From Betaproteobacteria bacterium (GTDB lineage Bacteria; Pseudomonadota; Gammaproteobacteria; Burkholderiales; Casimicrobiaceae): a DNA stretch of 6,743 nt. The notes under the pieces are model-generated. The model had not been told where the DNA came from. It did no database searches and was given only the letters and a program-made list of their open reading frames with translations. Where the stretch lies: NCBI GenBank assembly GCA_003153335.1, contig PLYG01000475.1:1-6743 (forward strand), in the 5' to 3' direction. Positions 1-5,699 of the stretch are shown here, in pieces; the first letter of the stretch is position 1; each line of letters opens with the position of its first letter. Both the position numbers and the translations under genes were made by a program.

Positions 1-1180
1 TGTCGGTGGAGATGCCGATCTCGGCCCCCAGCCCGTACTCGAAGCCATCGGCAAACTGGGTCGAGGCGTTGACCATTACGCTGGCCGAATCGACTTCGCG
101 CAAAAAACGCCGGGCGCGGGTGTAGTCCTCGGTGACAATGGCGTCGGTGTGATGCGAGCCATATTTTTCGATATGCGCGATCGCTTCGTCGAGCGAATCA
201 ACGATTCTGATGCTGACGATCGGCGCGAGATATTCGGTATACCAGTCTTCCTCGGTCGCGGGCCTGGCATCCGCGATGAGTGCGCGGGTGCGCTCGCAGC
301 CGCGCATTGCCACGCTCTTGTCGCGATAAATCGCCGCTATGCGCTGCAGCGCTTCGCCTTGCGCCGAATGCACGAGCAGCGTCTCCATCGCGCCGCACAC
401 GCCGTAGCGGCGGGTCTTGGCGTTGTCGGCGATGCGCACGGCCTTGTCGGGATCGGCGCGCTCGTCGACATAGACGTGACAGTTGCCATCCAGATGCTTG
501 ATCACCGGCACTTTAGACTCGGCGGCAATGCGCGCAATCAGGCTCTTGCCCCCGCGCGGAACGATCACGTCGACATGCTCGGGCATGGTGATGAGCAGGC
601 CGACCGCCGCGCGGTCGGTGGTCGCGAGCACCTGCACCGCGGTTTCGGGCAATCCCGCCGCGCGCAGACCTTCCAGCATGCACACACCGATCGCCTGATT
701 GGACTGCGCTGCCTCGGAGCCGCCGCGCAGGATGGTCGCGTTGCCCGATTTGAGGCACAGCCCCGCTGCATCGGCGGTCACGTTGGGCCGCGATTCGTAG
801 ATGATACCGATGACCCCGAGCGGCACGCGCATCTTCCCGACCTGGATGCCGGTGGGGCGATAGTTCAGATCGGAAATGGCGCCGATCGGATCTGGCAATT
901 GGGCGATTTGCCGCAAGCCTTCGGACATGGCGGCGACGGACTGCGGTGTCAGGGTCAGGCGGTCGATGAACGCCGCATCGCAGCCCTCGGCCCCCGCGCG
1001 GGCGACGTCCCCGGCATTCGCGGCTAGCAGCCGCGCCTGATCGCGATCGAGCGCGTCGGCAGCCACGCGCAGGGCGCGATTCTTCGTTGCCGTGTCGGCC
1101 GCAGCCATGACGCGCGATGCGGCGCGGGCGTGCTGCCCCACGGTGCGCATGTAGGCGGCAAGGTCAAAGGGCACATTCAT
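1..1180 (-). CDS. proA: ProA, glutamate-5-semialdehyde dehydrogenase (gamma-glutamyl phosphate reductase), C-terminus off the left edge
   Basis: This cytosolic enzyme reduces gamma-glutamyl phosphate to glutamate-5-semialdehyde with NADPH, the second step of proline synthesis from glutamate. Reading from 1180 down gives 393 open codons. The family is usually about 417 residues, so roughly 25 C-terminal residues lie outside the window. Family landmarks are visible: the ATKNRAL stretch at residues 31-37, IYESRPNVTADAAGLCLKSGNA around 127-148, LRGGSEA at 151-157, and the catalytic cysteine Cys262 in RRYGVCGAMETLLV. ATG 1180 is preferred over the in-frame ATG at 1150 because the first ten residues fit betaproteobacterial ProA N-termini as I remember them. 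No good Shine-Dalgarno sequence precedes it. A secreted-protein gene on the same strand ends 95 bases upstream. No frameshift or missing key residue was seen. Confidence 0.96.
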   Translation of the reverse strand, partial: MNVPFDLAAYMRTVGQHARAASRVMAAADTATKNRALRVAADALDRDQARLLAANAGDVARAGAEGCDAAFIDRLTLTPQSVAAMSEGLRQIAQLPDPIGAISDLNYRPTGIQVGKMRVPLGVIGIIYESRPNVTADAAGLCLKSGNATILRGGSEAAQSNQAIGVCMLEGLRAAGLPETAVQVLATTDRAAVGLLITMPEHVDVIVPRGGKSLIARIAAESKVPVIKHLDGNCHVYVDERADPDKAVRIADNAKTRRYGVCGAMETLLVHSAQGEALQRIAAIYRDKSVAMRGCERTRALIADARPATEEDWYTEYLAPIVSIRIVDSLDEAIAHIEKYGSHHTDAIVTEDYTRARRFLREVDSASVMVNASTQFADGFEYGLGAEIGISTD

Positions 1181-1189
1181 GGTGCTGCA

Positions 1190-1198
1190 ATTCTAGCA
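1190..1198 (-). promoter_or_regulatory. Candidate extended -10 element for proA
   Basis: On the minus strand this reads TGCTAGAAT, a match to the extended -10 pattern TGnTAtAAT with one mismatch. No recognisable -35 hexamer sits 17 bases upstream, as is common for extended -10 promoters. Transcription would begin only about two or three bases before the proA ATG at 1180, giving a nearly leaderless mRNA. That would fit the lack of a Shine-Dalgarno sequence. This is a pattern match only. Confidence 0.3.
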
Positions 1199-1227
1199 GG
1201 ACACCTCGTGCACGGCGGGCCATGGAC

Positions 1228-1258
1228 GTGGAATGGGTCGAGCGAAGCGATACCCATC
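1228..1258 (+). repeat. Solitary REP element (GATGGGT...ACCCATC family)
   Basis: This 31-base element is an imperfect palindrome with arms ATGGGT (1233-1238) and ACCCAT (1252-1257). It differs at 5 of 31 positions from the copy at 5423-5453. The diagnostic 5' tetranucleotide GTAG is GTGG here. It lies in the 95-base gap between the stop of the secreted-protein gene and the start of proA, both on the minus strand. The transcript could fold here as a hairpin, which might protect the upstream message or reduce read-through. REPs of this kind are mobilised by RAYT (TnpA-REP) transposases in trans; no such gene is in the window. Confidence 0.75.
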
Positions 1259-1275
1259 GCCGCCCGCAAGCCCGC

Positions 1276-2241
1276 TCAGGGTTGGGCGCACATCACGACG
1301 CCCTCGCCGGTCCACCCGTCGACGTCAACCTGATGCTGATATGCGGCAAAGTTGGCGGTGATCCGGTGGTTGGAATCCTGCTGGGCAAAGCGGTGGTTGT
1401 AGGCACGATAGATATTGATCAGGCCCGCGGCACACGTCGCACCCGTGGCGCCGGGAATGGGCGGAGTGGTCGCGAAATCCAGACTCTCGAAGTGCCAGCC
1501 CGGGTCGAGTCTGACTTGTGCGCATTCAAACGGATCGGCGGTGTAAAAGTGTCCGTTGGGGCCGCCCGCGGCCTGGACGCCGAAGAACCGGCACACCGCA
1601 TTCGGTCCGCAGCAATTGAAGACATTGCCGGTACGCGTCCAGCCCGGACCGGAGCCACCCGCGTCGATGCTGGCACCCTCAATGGGATTGGCGGTGAGGA
1701 AGTAGTGATTGAGCAGCGTATTGTAGAACTCGGTAACTCCGGGGGGCGCTGCGGGTATGGTGGCTGTCTGACCGGCAAAATTCCGCGGCGAGTTCGTCTG
1801 GGAAACACCGTTGCGGTTGATCGACGTCGTGCCATCAACCGGGAGTAGGGCGTAGTTCACGGTGTCGACTCCGGCATAATTGACCTCGCCCTGGGGATGG
1901 GACAGGAATCCATTCGGGACGGTGTAGTCCGGCGCGACCAGCCCGAGTGCGGCGAAGCCTTGCGTTCCGATCAGGACCGACTTGCCGGCGGTGTCGGCCG
2001 AGGGCAGGTTGGTGGGGAATACAAAAGACTTCTGGTTCGACCCGCTGCCGCTGCTCAGGGTATTCCCGGCAAAAAAATTCTGCCCAAATGCGCCCTGGGC
2101 CTCTCTCAGTTCGATGAACTGGATGGTGCCATCGGCGTTGGTATAAATTTCGTTGATCTGAAAAAAGTGAAAGCTCGCGTGTGCGGAGAATGCCGCCCCG
2201 AAAACGGCGCATCCGAGAATTCGACGAATGATCTGTGGCAT
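1276..2241 (-). CDS. Secreted protein of unknown function with DUF5648-like repeats
   Basis: The protein has 321 residues and begins with a typical Sec signal peptide: Arg6-Arg7, a hydrophobic stretch at 8-20, and an AHA cleavage motif ending at residue 22. It is therefore exported to the periplasm or beyond. Residues 23 to about 165 start with FHFFQINEIY and include a QFIELRE segment, faintly like lamin-tail-type beta domains; this is a weak inference. Residues 170-320 contain repeated HYFLTA and GHFYTA motifs, then RAYNHRF, SNHR and a terminal GEGVVMC, the look of the DUF5648 repeat region common in betaproteobacterial secreted proteins. Six mature cysteines (210, 211, 217, 240, 270, 318) could form disulfides. 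The start is secure: AGGAGG lies six bases before the ATG. It is divergent from the fructokinase gene. Its function is unknown. Confidence 0.88.
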   Translation of the reverse strand: MPQIIRRILGCAVFGAAFSAHASFHFFQINEIYTNADGTIQFIELREAQGAFGQNFFAGNTLSSGSGSNQKSFVFPTNLPSADTAGKSVLIGTQGFAALGLVAPDYTVPNGFLSHPQGEVNYAGVDTVNYALLPVDGTTSINRNGVSQTNSPRNFAGQTATIPAAPPGVTEFYNTLLNHYFLTANPIEGASIDAGGSGPGWTRTGNVFNCCGPNAVCRFFGVQAAGGPNGHFYTADPFECAQVRLDPGWHFESLDFATTPPIPGATGATCAAGLINIYRAYNHRFAQQDSNHRITANFAAYQHQVDVDGWTGEGVVMCAQP

Positions 2242-2312
2242 GACCAGCCTCCTGCAGACGTTGCGGTGGCGGAACCCTGCCCTGTCTGCCAGGGGCGGCG
2301 TTCCTTTTGAGG

Positions 2313-2341
2313 TTTCCAGAAGCGCTTTGACAATCTATACA
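2313..2341 (+). promoter_or_regulatory. Possible sigma-70 promoter for the fructokinase/MOSC pair
   Basis: A TATACA -10-like hexamer at 2336-2341 has TTTCCA (four of six matches to TTGACA) 17 bases upstream at 2313-2318. Transcription would start about 24 bases before the GTG start codon at 2372. A perfect TTGACA at 2327-2332 is also present, but no fair -10 follows at the right distance. The 130-base spacer must also hold the promoter of the divergent secreted-protein gene, which I could not place. Confidence 0.3.
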
Positions 2342-2371
2342 ATACCAAGTTCAACCGGCGGGAGGCAAATA

Positions 2372-3292
2372 GTGGCGCGTTTGGGAATCGATCTGGGAGG
2401 CACCAAAATCGAAATCATCGCACTCGACGACGCCGGGCGCGAGCTGTCGCGCCGGCGGCGGCCGACCCCGCAGGGCGACTATCGCGCGGCGCTGGACGCC
2501 ATCGTCGAGCTCGTTGTCGACACCGAAAACGATCTCGGCCAGCGGGCCACCGTGGGCCTGGGTACACCGGGCGCATTGTCGCCGCGCACCGGGCTGCTCA
2601 AGAACTCGAATTCTGTCTGTCTCAACGGCCAGCCGATCAAACAGCATCTCGAAGCGATGCTGGAGCGCGAAGTCCGGATCGCCAACGACGCCAACTGCTT
2701 CGCACTGTCCGAGGCGGTCGATGGCGCGGGGCACGACGCGGAAGTGGTATTCGGCGCCATCCTGGGCACCGGCTGCGGTGGAGGGATCGTCGTCAATCGA
2801 CAGGTGCTGACCGGCATCAACGCCATCGCCGGCGAATGGGGCCATAACCCGCTGCCATTGCCCACCGCCGCCGACCTGCCTTTGCCGACCTGCTTTTGCG
2901 GCCATGTCGGGTGCAACGAGCTCTATATTTCCGGCACCGGGCTGGCGCGAGACCACCTGGCTGTTACCGGTGAAGCGGCAACCCCGGAAGCCATCGTCTG
3001 GCGCAGCGAGGCGGGTGACGCGGCCTGCGAAGCCAGCTTGCTGCGGTACGAAGAGCGGCTCGCCCGGGCGCTGTCCTGCGTAATCAACATTCTCGACCCG
3101 GACGTAGTGGTACTGGGCGGCGGAATGAGCAATGTGCAGCGCCTGTACGAAAACGTGCCCCGGCTGTGGGCCCGAACCATCACGTCGGATTTCGTCGACA
3201 CGCGCCTGGTGCGCAATGTGCACGGCGATTCCAGCGGCGTGCGCGGCGCCGCGTGGCTGTGGGGCTCCGATGTTCGGCTGTCCGTAAAGTAG
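2372..3292 (+). CDS. mak: Mak-type fructokinase, ROK family
   Basis: This 306-residue cytosolic sugar kinase of the ROK family phosphorylates a hexose with ATP. The best match from memory is Escherichia coli Mak (fructokinase, formerly YajF), which is collinear over nearly its whole length. Visible motifs are the phosphate loop GIDLGGTK (residues 5-12), the catalytic Asp106 in NDANC, GTGCGGG (132-138), and the ROK zinc site made of His158 in GEWGHNPLP plus Cys174, Cys176 and Cys181 in CFCGHVGCNE. The C-terminal NILDPDVVVLGGGMSN and HGDSSGVRGAAWLW are nearly the same as in Mak. The start is GTG at 2372, because GGAGG sits six bases upstream and homology begins there; further open codons upstream are not needed. 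The MOSC gene starts 28 bases after its stop, so co-transcription is likely. Glucokinase or N-acetylglucosamine kinase is a less likely reading. Confidence 0.92.
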   Translation: MARLGIDLGGTKIEIIALDDAGRELSRRRRPTPQGDYRAALDAIVELVVDTENDLGQRATVGLGTPGALSPRTGLLKNSNSVCLNGQPIKQHLEAMLEREVRIANDANCFALSEAVDGAGHDAEVVFGAILGTGCGGGIVVNRQVLTGINAIAGEWGHNPLPLPTAADLPLPTCFCGHVGCNELYISGTGLARDHLAVTGEAATPEAIVWRSEAGDAACEASLLRYEERLARALSCVINILDPDVVVLGGGMSNVQRLYENVPRLWARTITSDFVDTRLVRNVHGDSSGVRGAAWLWGSDVRLSVK

Positions 3293-3309
3293 GTGCGGCG
3301 ATCGCGATC

Positions 3310-3324
3310 ATGGCCACCCGATGA
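3310..3324 (+). other. Four-codon leader reading frame overlapping the MOSC start (ATGA)
   Basis: ATG-GCC-ACC-CGA-TGA runs out of frame with the next gene, and its stop codon overlaps that gene's ATG in the sequence ATGA. No Shine-Dalgarno sequence is visible for either start. Directly upstream, GATCGCGATC at 3300-3309 is a perfect 10-base palindrome. The overlap could couple translation, or it could be chance. Confidence 0.2.
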
Positions 3325-3833
3325 CCGCCTTGCCCGACCTGTTCGGCCAGTTTCCGCAGCCGGGCCGCGTCGAGTGGATCGGCGTGCGGCCGCAGCGGCA
3401 AGGACGACTGGTCAGCATGCGGGATGTGCGGGCGATCAAGGATGTGGGATTGCAGGGCGATCACTATGGCGGTGGCGCCAACGGCAAACGGCATCTGACA
3501 CTGATCCAGCATGAACATCTGGCCGTTGTCGCAAGACTGCTTGCGCTGCGCGACAAGACGCCTACCGTGCTGCAGGTCGACCCGGCGCTGGTGCGGCGGA
3601 ATATCGTGATCTCCGGACTCAATCTGCTGGCGCTGAAAAACAAGCGCTTCAGGCTGGGCGAAGTGGTGCTCGAATTCAGCGAGCCTTGCCAGCCCTGCTC
3701 TGCGATGGAAGAAACCCTCGGCCGCGGCGGCTACAACGCAATGCGCGGCCATGGCGGAATCTGTGCGCGGATTATCGAGGGCGGGGCGATCCGGATCGGT
3801 GATGAGTTGGTTGCGCTCGATTCCGCCCGGTGA
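3321..3833 (+). CDS. MOSC-domain protein, YiiM-like
   Basis: This 170-residue soluble protein is essentially a single MOSC domain, the fold shared with the molybdenum-cofactor sulfurase C-terminus. YiiM-type members bind molybdenum cofactor and take part in detoxifying N-hydroxylated base analogues. Supporting motifs are LQGDHYGG (44-51), a LTLIQHEHL strand-helix (59-67), RRNIVISGLNLLAL (92-105), and EPCQPCSAME (121-130), which holds the conserved Cys126 and a nearby Cys123. GGICARIIEGGAIRIGDEL (145-163) closes the fold. The ATG at 3321 is the only standard start in the frame after the fructokinase stop, although it lacks a Shine-Dalgarno sequence. The gene lies 28 bases behind mak and converges with the DUF486 gene, with ten bases between their stops and no room for a usual terminator. 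Its substrate cannot be told from sequence. Confidence 0.88.
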   Translation: MTALPDLFGQFPQPGRVEWIGVRPQRQGRLVSMRDVRAIKDVGLQGDHYGGGANGKRHLTLIQHEHLAVVARLLALRDKTPTVLQVDPALVRRNIVISGLNLLALKNKRFRLGEVVLEFSEPCQPCSAMEETLGRGGYNAMRGHGGICARIIEGGAIRIGDELVALDSAR

Positions 3834-3843
3834 ACGGCGGAAA

Positions 3844-4185
3844 TCAGGTGCGAAACATGAAGTACGCCGCACCGACCAGGCATAGCGACGCCCACAGATA
3901 ATCGAGTTTCAGCGGCTGGTCCATGTAAAAGACCGCGAAAGGCACGAACACGCCGAGCGCGATGATCTCCTGCATGATCTTGAGCTGGGCCAGGGTCAGC
4001 GTCCCGTAGCCGATGCGGTTGGCGGGAACCTGGATCATGTATTCGAAAAAGGCGATGGCCCAGCTGATCAGGGCCGCGATCCACCACGGCTTGGCGGACA
4101 GATCGCGCAGATGCGCATACCAGGCGAAGGTCATGAACACATTCGACGCGGCGAGCAGCAGTATGGTTTGGACAGTGATCGGCAT
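3844..4185 (-). CDS. DUF486 / DMT-family small membrane protein
   Basis: This 113-residue inner-membrane protein has four predicted hydrophobic helices at about residues 4-22, 33-52, 66-86 and 94-112. The stretch FEYMIQVPANRIGY (47-60) followed by LAQLKIMQEIIALGVF (65-80) is the hallmark of DUF486, a family related to the drug/metabolite transporter superfamily. Such short four-helix proteins generally act as dimers, but no substrate is established for this group. The length is normal for the family. It lies 51 bases downstream of the ketopantoate reductase gene on the same strand and is probably co-transcribed with it. No Shine-Dalgarno sequence is obvious before the ATG at 4185; the start is chosen because it opens directly into helix one. 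Confidence 0.88.
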   Translation of the reverse strand: MPITVQTILLLAASNVFMTFAWYAHLRDLSAKPWWIAALISWAIAFFEYMIQVPANRIGYGTLTLAQLKIMQEIIALGVFVPFAVFYMDQPLKLDYLWASLCLVGAAYFMFRT

Positions 4186-4204
4186 GGGCGAAATGGCAAC
4201 GCGC

Positions 4205-4228
4205 CAAGCCGATCGTTACGGCGGCTTG
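4205..4228 (-). other. Stem-loop in the gap between the reductase and DUF486 genes
   Basis: CAAGCCG (4205-4211) and CGGCTTG (4222-4228) form a perfect 7-base inverted repeat around a 10-base loop. It begins nine bases after the stop codon of the upstream gene. No run of T follows on the minus strand, so it is a poor intrinsic terminator. It may be an mRNA-stabilising or processing hairpin. Confidence 0.35.
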
Positions 4229-4236
4229 CGGGATGG

Positions 4237-5247
4237 TCAGACGACTGCGAGGGCCTGGATGCGCTTGCCGCCCTTGGTAATCGTCTGGCTTAGCGATTTT
4301 ACCAGCACATAGACGGTATCGAGGTGCGACGTCGGGATGTTTTGCAGACGCGCGATTTCCAGCACCGAGCCGAGCAGCGCGTCGATCTCCGGTTCGCGCC
4401 CGGTTTCCACATCCCGCAGCATCGATGTCTTGTGCTCGCCTGCGCGCTCGGCGCCGGCAATCCGCTCGTCGATGGACACACGGAAAGTGATGCCTATGGA
4501 TTCGGCGACTTGCTGCGCTTCTTCCATCAGCTTGCGCGCGAGTTCGCGTGTGGGCTCGAAGCGGCAAATCTGCGCCAGCGTCTTGTGCGTCAGCGCCGAC
4601 AGCGGATTGAAGCTCAGATTGCCCCAGAGCTTGAGCCAGATTTCGGAGCGGATATTGTCGAGCACCGGGGACTTGAAGCCTGCTTCTTCGAACAGCGCCG
4701 CCAGTTGCGTGATGCGCGGCGTGGTTTGTCCGTCGAGTTCACCCAGCGGAAAGCGGTCGCCCTCGACGCAGCGGATGACGCCAGGCGCGGTAATCAGCGC
4801 TGCAGGGTAGACCACGCAACCGATCAACGGATCGATATTGAACTCGGCGGCCAGCAATCCCTGTGGATCGACCGAGCGCACGACGGTGCCTTCAAGCGGC
4901 CCGCCGTGCTTGAGAAAATACCAGAACGGAATTCCGTTGTGCATCGGCACGACCAGCGTGTCGGCATGGCACAGTTGCTTGATCTGCGACAGCACCGGTT
5001 CCATCTGATGCGTCTTGAGCGCAACGATCACCAGGTCCTGCTGGCCGAGGGACGTGACGTCGTCGGTGGCGTGCGCGACTTGCGCAACTCGTTCGCGTCC
5101 GTCGGCTTCGATCAGGGTAAGGCCGCGCTCCCGGATCGCGCGCAAATGGGCGCCGCTGGCAACCACGCTGACTTCATGACCGGCAAACGCAAACCGCGCA
5201 CGGACAAACCCCCCGATAGCTCCAGCCCCGATGACGCAAATCCGCAT
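4237..5247 (-). CDS. 2-dehydropantoate 2-reductase family protein (PanE/ApbA)
   Basis: This 336-residue cytosolic oxidoreductase belongs to the ketopantoate reductase family, which reduces 2-dehydropantoate to pantoate for pantothenate and CoA synthesis. It has an N-terminal Rossmann fold with GAGAIG (7-12), ALKTHQ (76-81) and MHNG (102-105, Asn104 matching E. coli Asn98). The helical C-terminal domain contains the catalytic Lys206 in EIWLKLWGN, Asn210 and Asn214, and SMLRDVETGREPEID with Glu287 matching E. coli Glu256. It is longer than E. coli PanE (303). Oddly, residue 31 is Ser, whereas the aligned position in E. coli PanE is Arg31, which contacts the NADP 2'-phosphate. The ATG at 5247 is chosen because the fold starts there and GAGG lies nine bases upstream; TTG at 5262 is the alternative. 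It may be the true PanE or a paralogue acting on another 2-keto acid, so no gene symbol is given. Confidence 0.9.
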   Translation of the reverse strand: MRICVIGAGAIGGFVRARFAFAGHEVSVVASGAHLRAIRERGLTLIEADGRERVAQVAHATDDVTSLGQQDLVIVALKTHQMEPVLSQIKQLCHADTLVVPMHNGIPFWYFLKHGGPLEGTVVRSVDPQGLLAAEFNIDPLIGCVVYPAALITAPGVIRCVEGDRFPLGELDGQTTPRITQLAALFEEAGFKSPVLDNIRSEIWLKLWGNLSFNPLSALTHKTLAQICRFEPTRELARKLMEEAQQVAESIGITFRVSIDERIAGAERAGEHKTSMLRDVETGREPEIDALLGSVLEIARLQNIPTSHLDTVYVLVKSLSQTITKGGKRIQALAVV

Positions 5248-5422
5248 GATGCACCGCCTCAAGACTGGTCAAAACCGGTCCGTTCTCTCATATGCACTGC
5301 AACAATCAAGGCCCAGAGTCTAGGCGTAACCGCCTATTCTGCGGCCATATAGGTCTACTGTTGCGACGCACAAATACTCCGGCCAGAAATGGTGCGCACC
5401 CGGAATTGTAGTGGCCAGAACT

Positions 5423-5453
5423 GTAGGATGGGTCGAGCGCAGCAACACCCATC
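5423..5453 (+). repeat. REP element, left member of an inverted pair
   Basis: This copy begins with the GTAG tetranucleotide typical of RAYT-associated REPs. Arms GATGGGT (5427-5433) and ACCCATC (5447-5453) form a 7-base stem. Its first 30 bases match the reverse complement of the right-hand copy with a single mismatch. Confidence 0.85.
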
Positions 5454-5535
5454 TCGTGGAATCGGACGGCCTCGCATTGGACGCCACGAAATTCCGTCGC
5501 GGCGACCCCCCGATTGGGTCTCTTCGAATGGGATA

Positions 5536-5565
5536 ATGGGTGTCGCTGCGCTCGACCCATCCTAC
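5536..5565 (-). repeat. REP element, right member of an inverted pair
   Basis: Read on the minus strand it begins GTAGGATGGGT and ends ACACCCAT. It differs from the left copy at one of 30 positions, and its own arms (ATGGGT 5536-5541, ACCCAT 5555-5560) form a 6-base stem. Confidence 0.85.
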
Positions 5566-5656
5566 TTCGTGCCTTCGCATCGGCGTGGTCAGGGACACGT
5601 GATTGAGGCAGACTGCCGGTATCGCAGACTGCGTATCCCCGTGCAACAGAGCGAAC

Positions 5657-5670
5657 TTGACCGCAGTCAA
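5657..5670 (+). promoter_or_regulatory. CRP/FNR-type binding site upstream of the formate dehydrogenase gene
   Basis: TTGAC-CGCA-GTCAA is a perfect 5+4+5 inverted repeat matching the FNR/ANR/FixK consensus TTGAT-N4-ATCAA in layout, with C/G at the inner position. Its centre lies about 95 bases before the ATG. A TATTGT hexamer fitting TAnnnT begins 23 bases after the site. That puts the expected transcription start near 5705 and the site centre near -42, the class II activator position. The binding protein is not known. Confidence 0.5.
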
Positions 5671-5693
5671 TGCCGCCAAGGGCGCGAATCACG

Positions 5694-5699
5694 TATTGT
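5694..5699 (+). promoter_or_regulatory. Candidate -10 hexamer of the FNR-type promoter
   Basis: TATTGT matches four of six bases of TATAAT and the TAnnnT core used by class II FNR promoters. No -35 hexamer is recognisable, which is expected where the activator overlaps it. The leader to the ATG would be about 53 bases. Confidence 0.35.

Larger units (their letters stand above)
5423..5565. mobile_element. BIME: two REPs in inverted orientation
   Basis: The 143-base unit has GTAG at its left outer end and CTAC at its right outer end, with 30-base near-identical REPs facing each other around an 82-base core. Such paired REPs are the usual product of RAYT (REP-associated tyrosine, Y1) transposase activity, supplied from elsewhere in the genome. 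The near identity of the two arms points to recent movement or to selection for pairing. The whole unit could fold into a long cruciform or RNA hairpin. Confidence 0.7.

Noticed and set aside
149..1027. Long plus-strand open frame antisense to proA
   Set aside because: It is the opposite-strand shadow of a clear ProA reading frame, is rich in Arg/His/Ala, and shows no family motif.
1117..1848. 243-codon plus-strand frame antisense to the secreted protein
   Set aside because: The minus-strand frame has a signal peptide, a strong Shine-Dalgarno sequence and family motifs; the antisense frame has none.
2285..2299. Small CCCTG-TCTGC-CAGGG hairpin in the divergent spacer
   Set aside because: The five-base stem has no T-run and no clear role; it is likely chance in GC-rich DNA.
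2228..2371. N-terminal extension of the fructokinase by 48 codons
   Set aside because: Family homology starts at GTG 2372, which has GGAGG six bases upstream; the extension would cross the candidate promoter and the divergent gene's start.
3834..3843. Terminator between the convergent MOSC and DUF486 genes
   Set aside because: Only ten bases separate the stop codons, and no stem-loop with a T-run is visible there.
4324..5352. 342-codon plus-strand open frame opposite the PanE-like gene
   Set aside because: It mirrors a well-supported enzyme gene in GC-rich DNA, and its translation has no recognisable domain.
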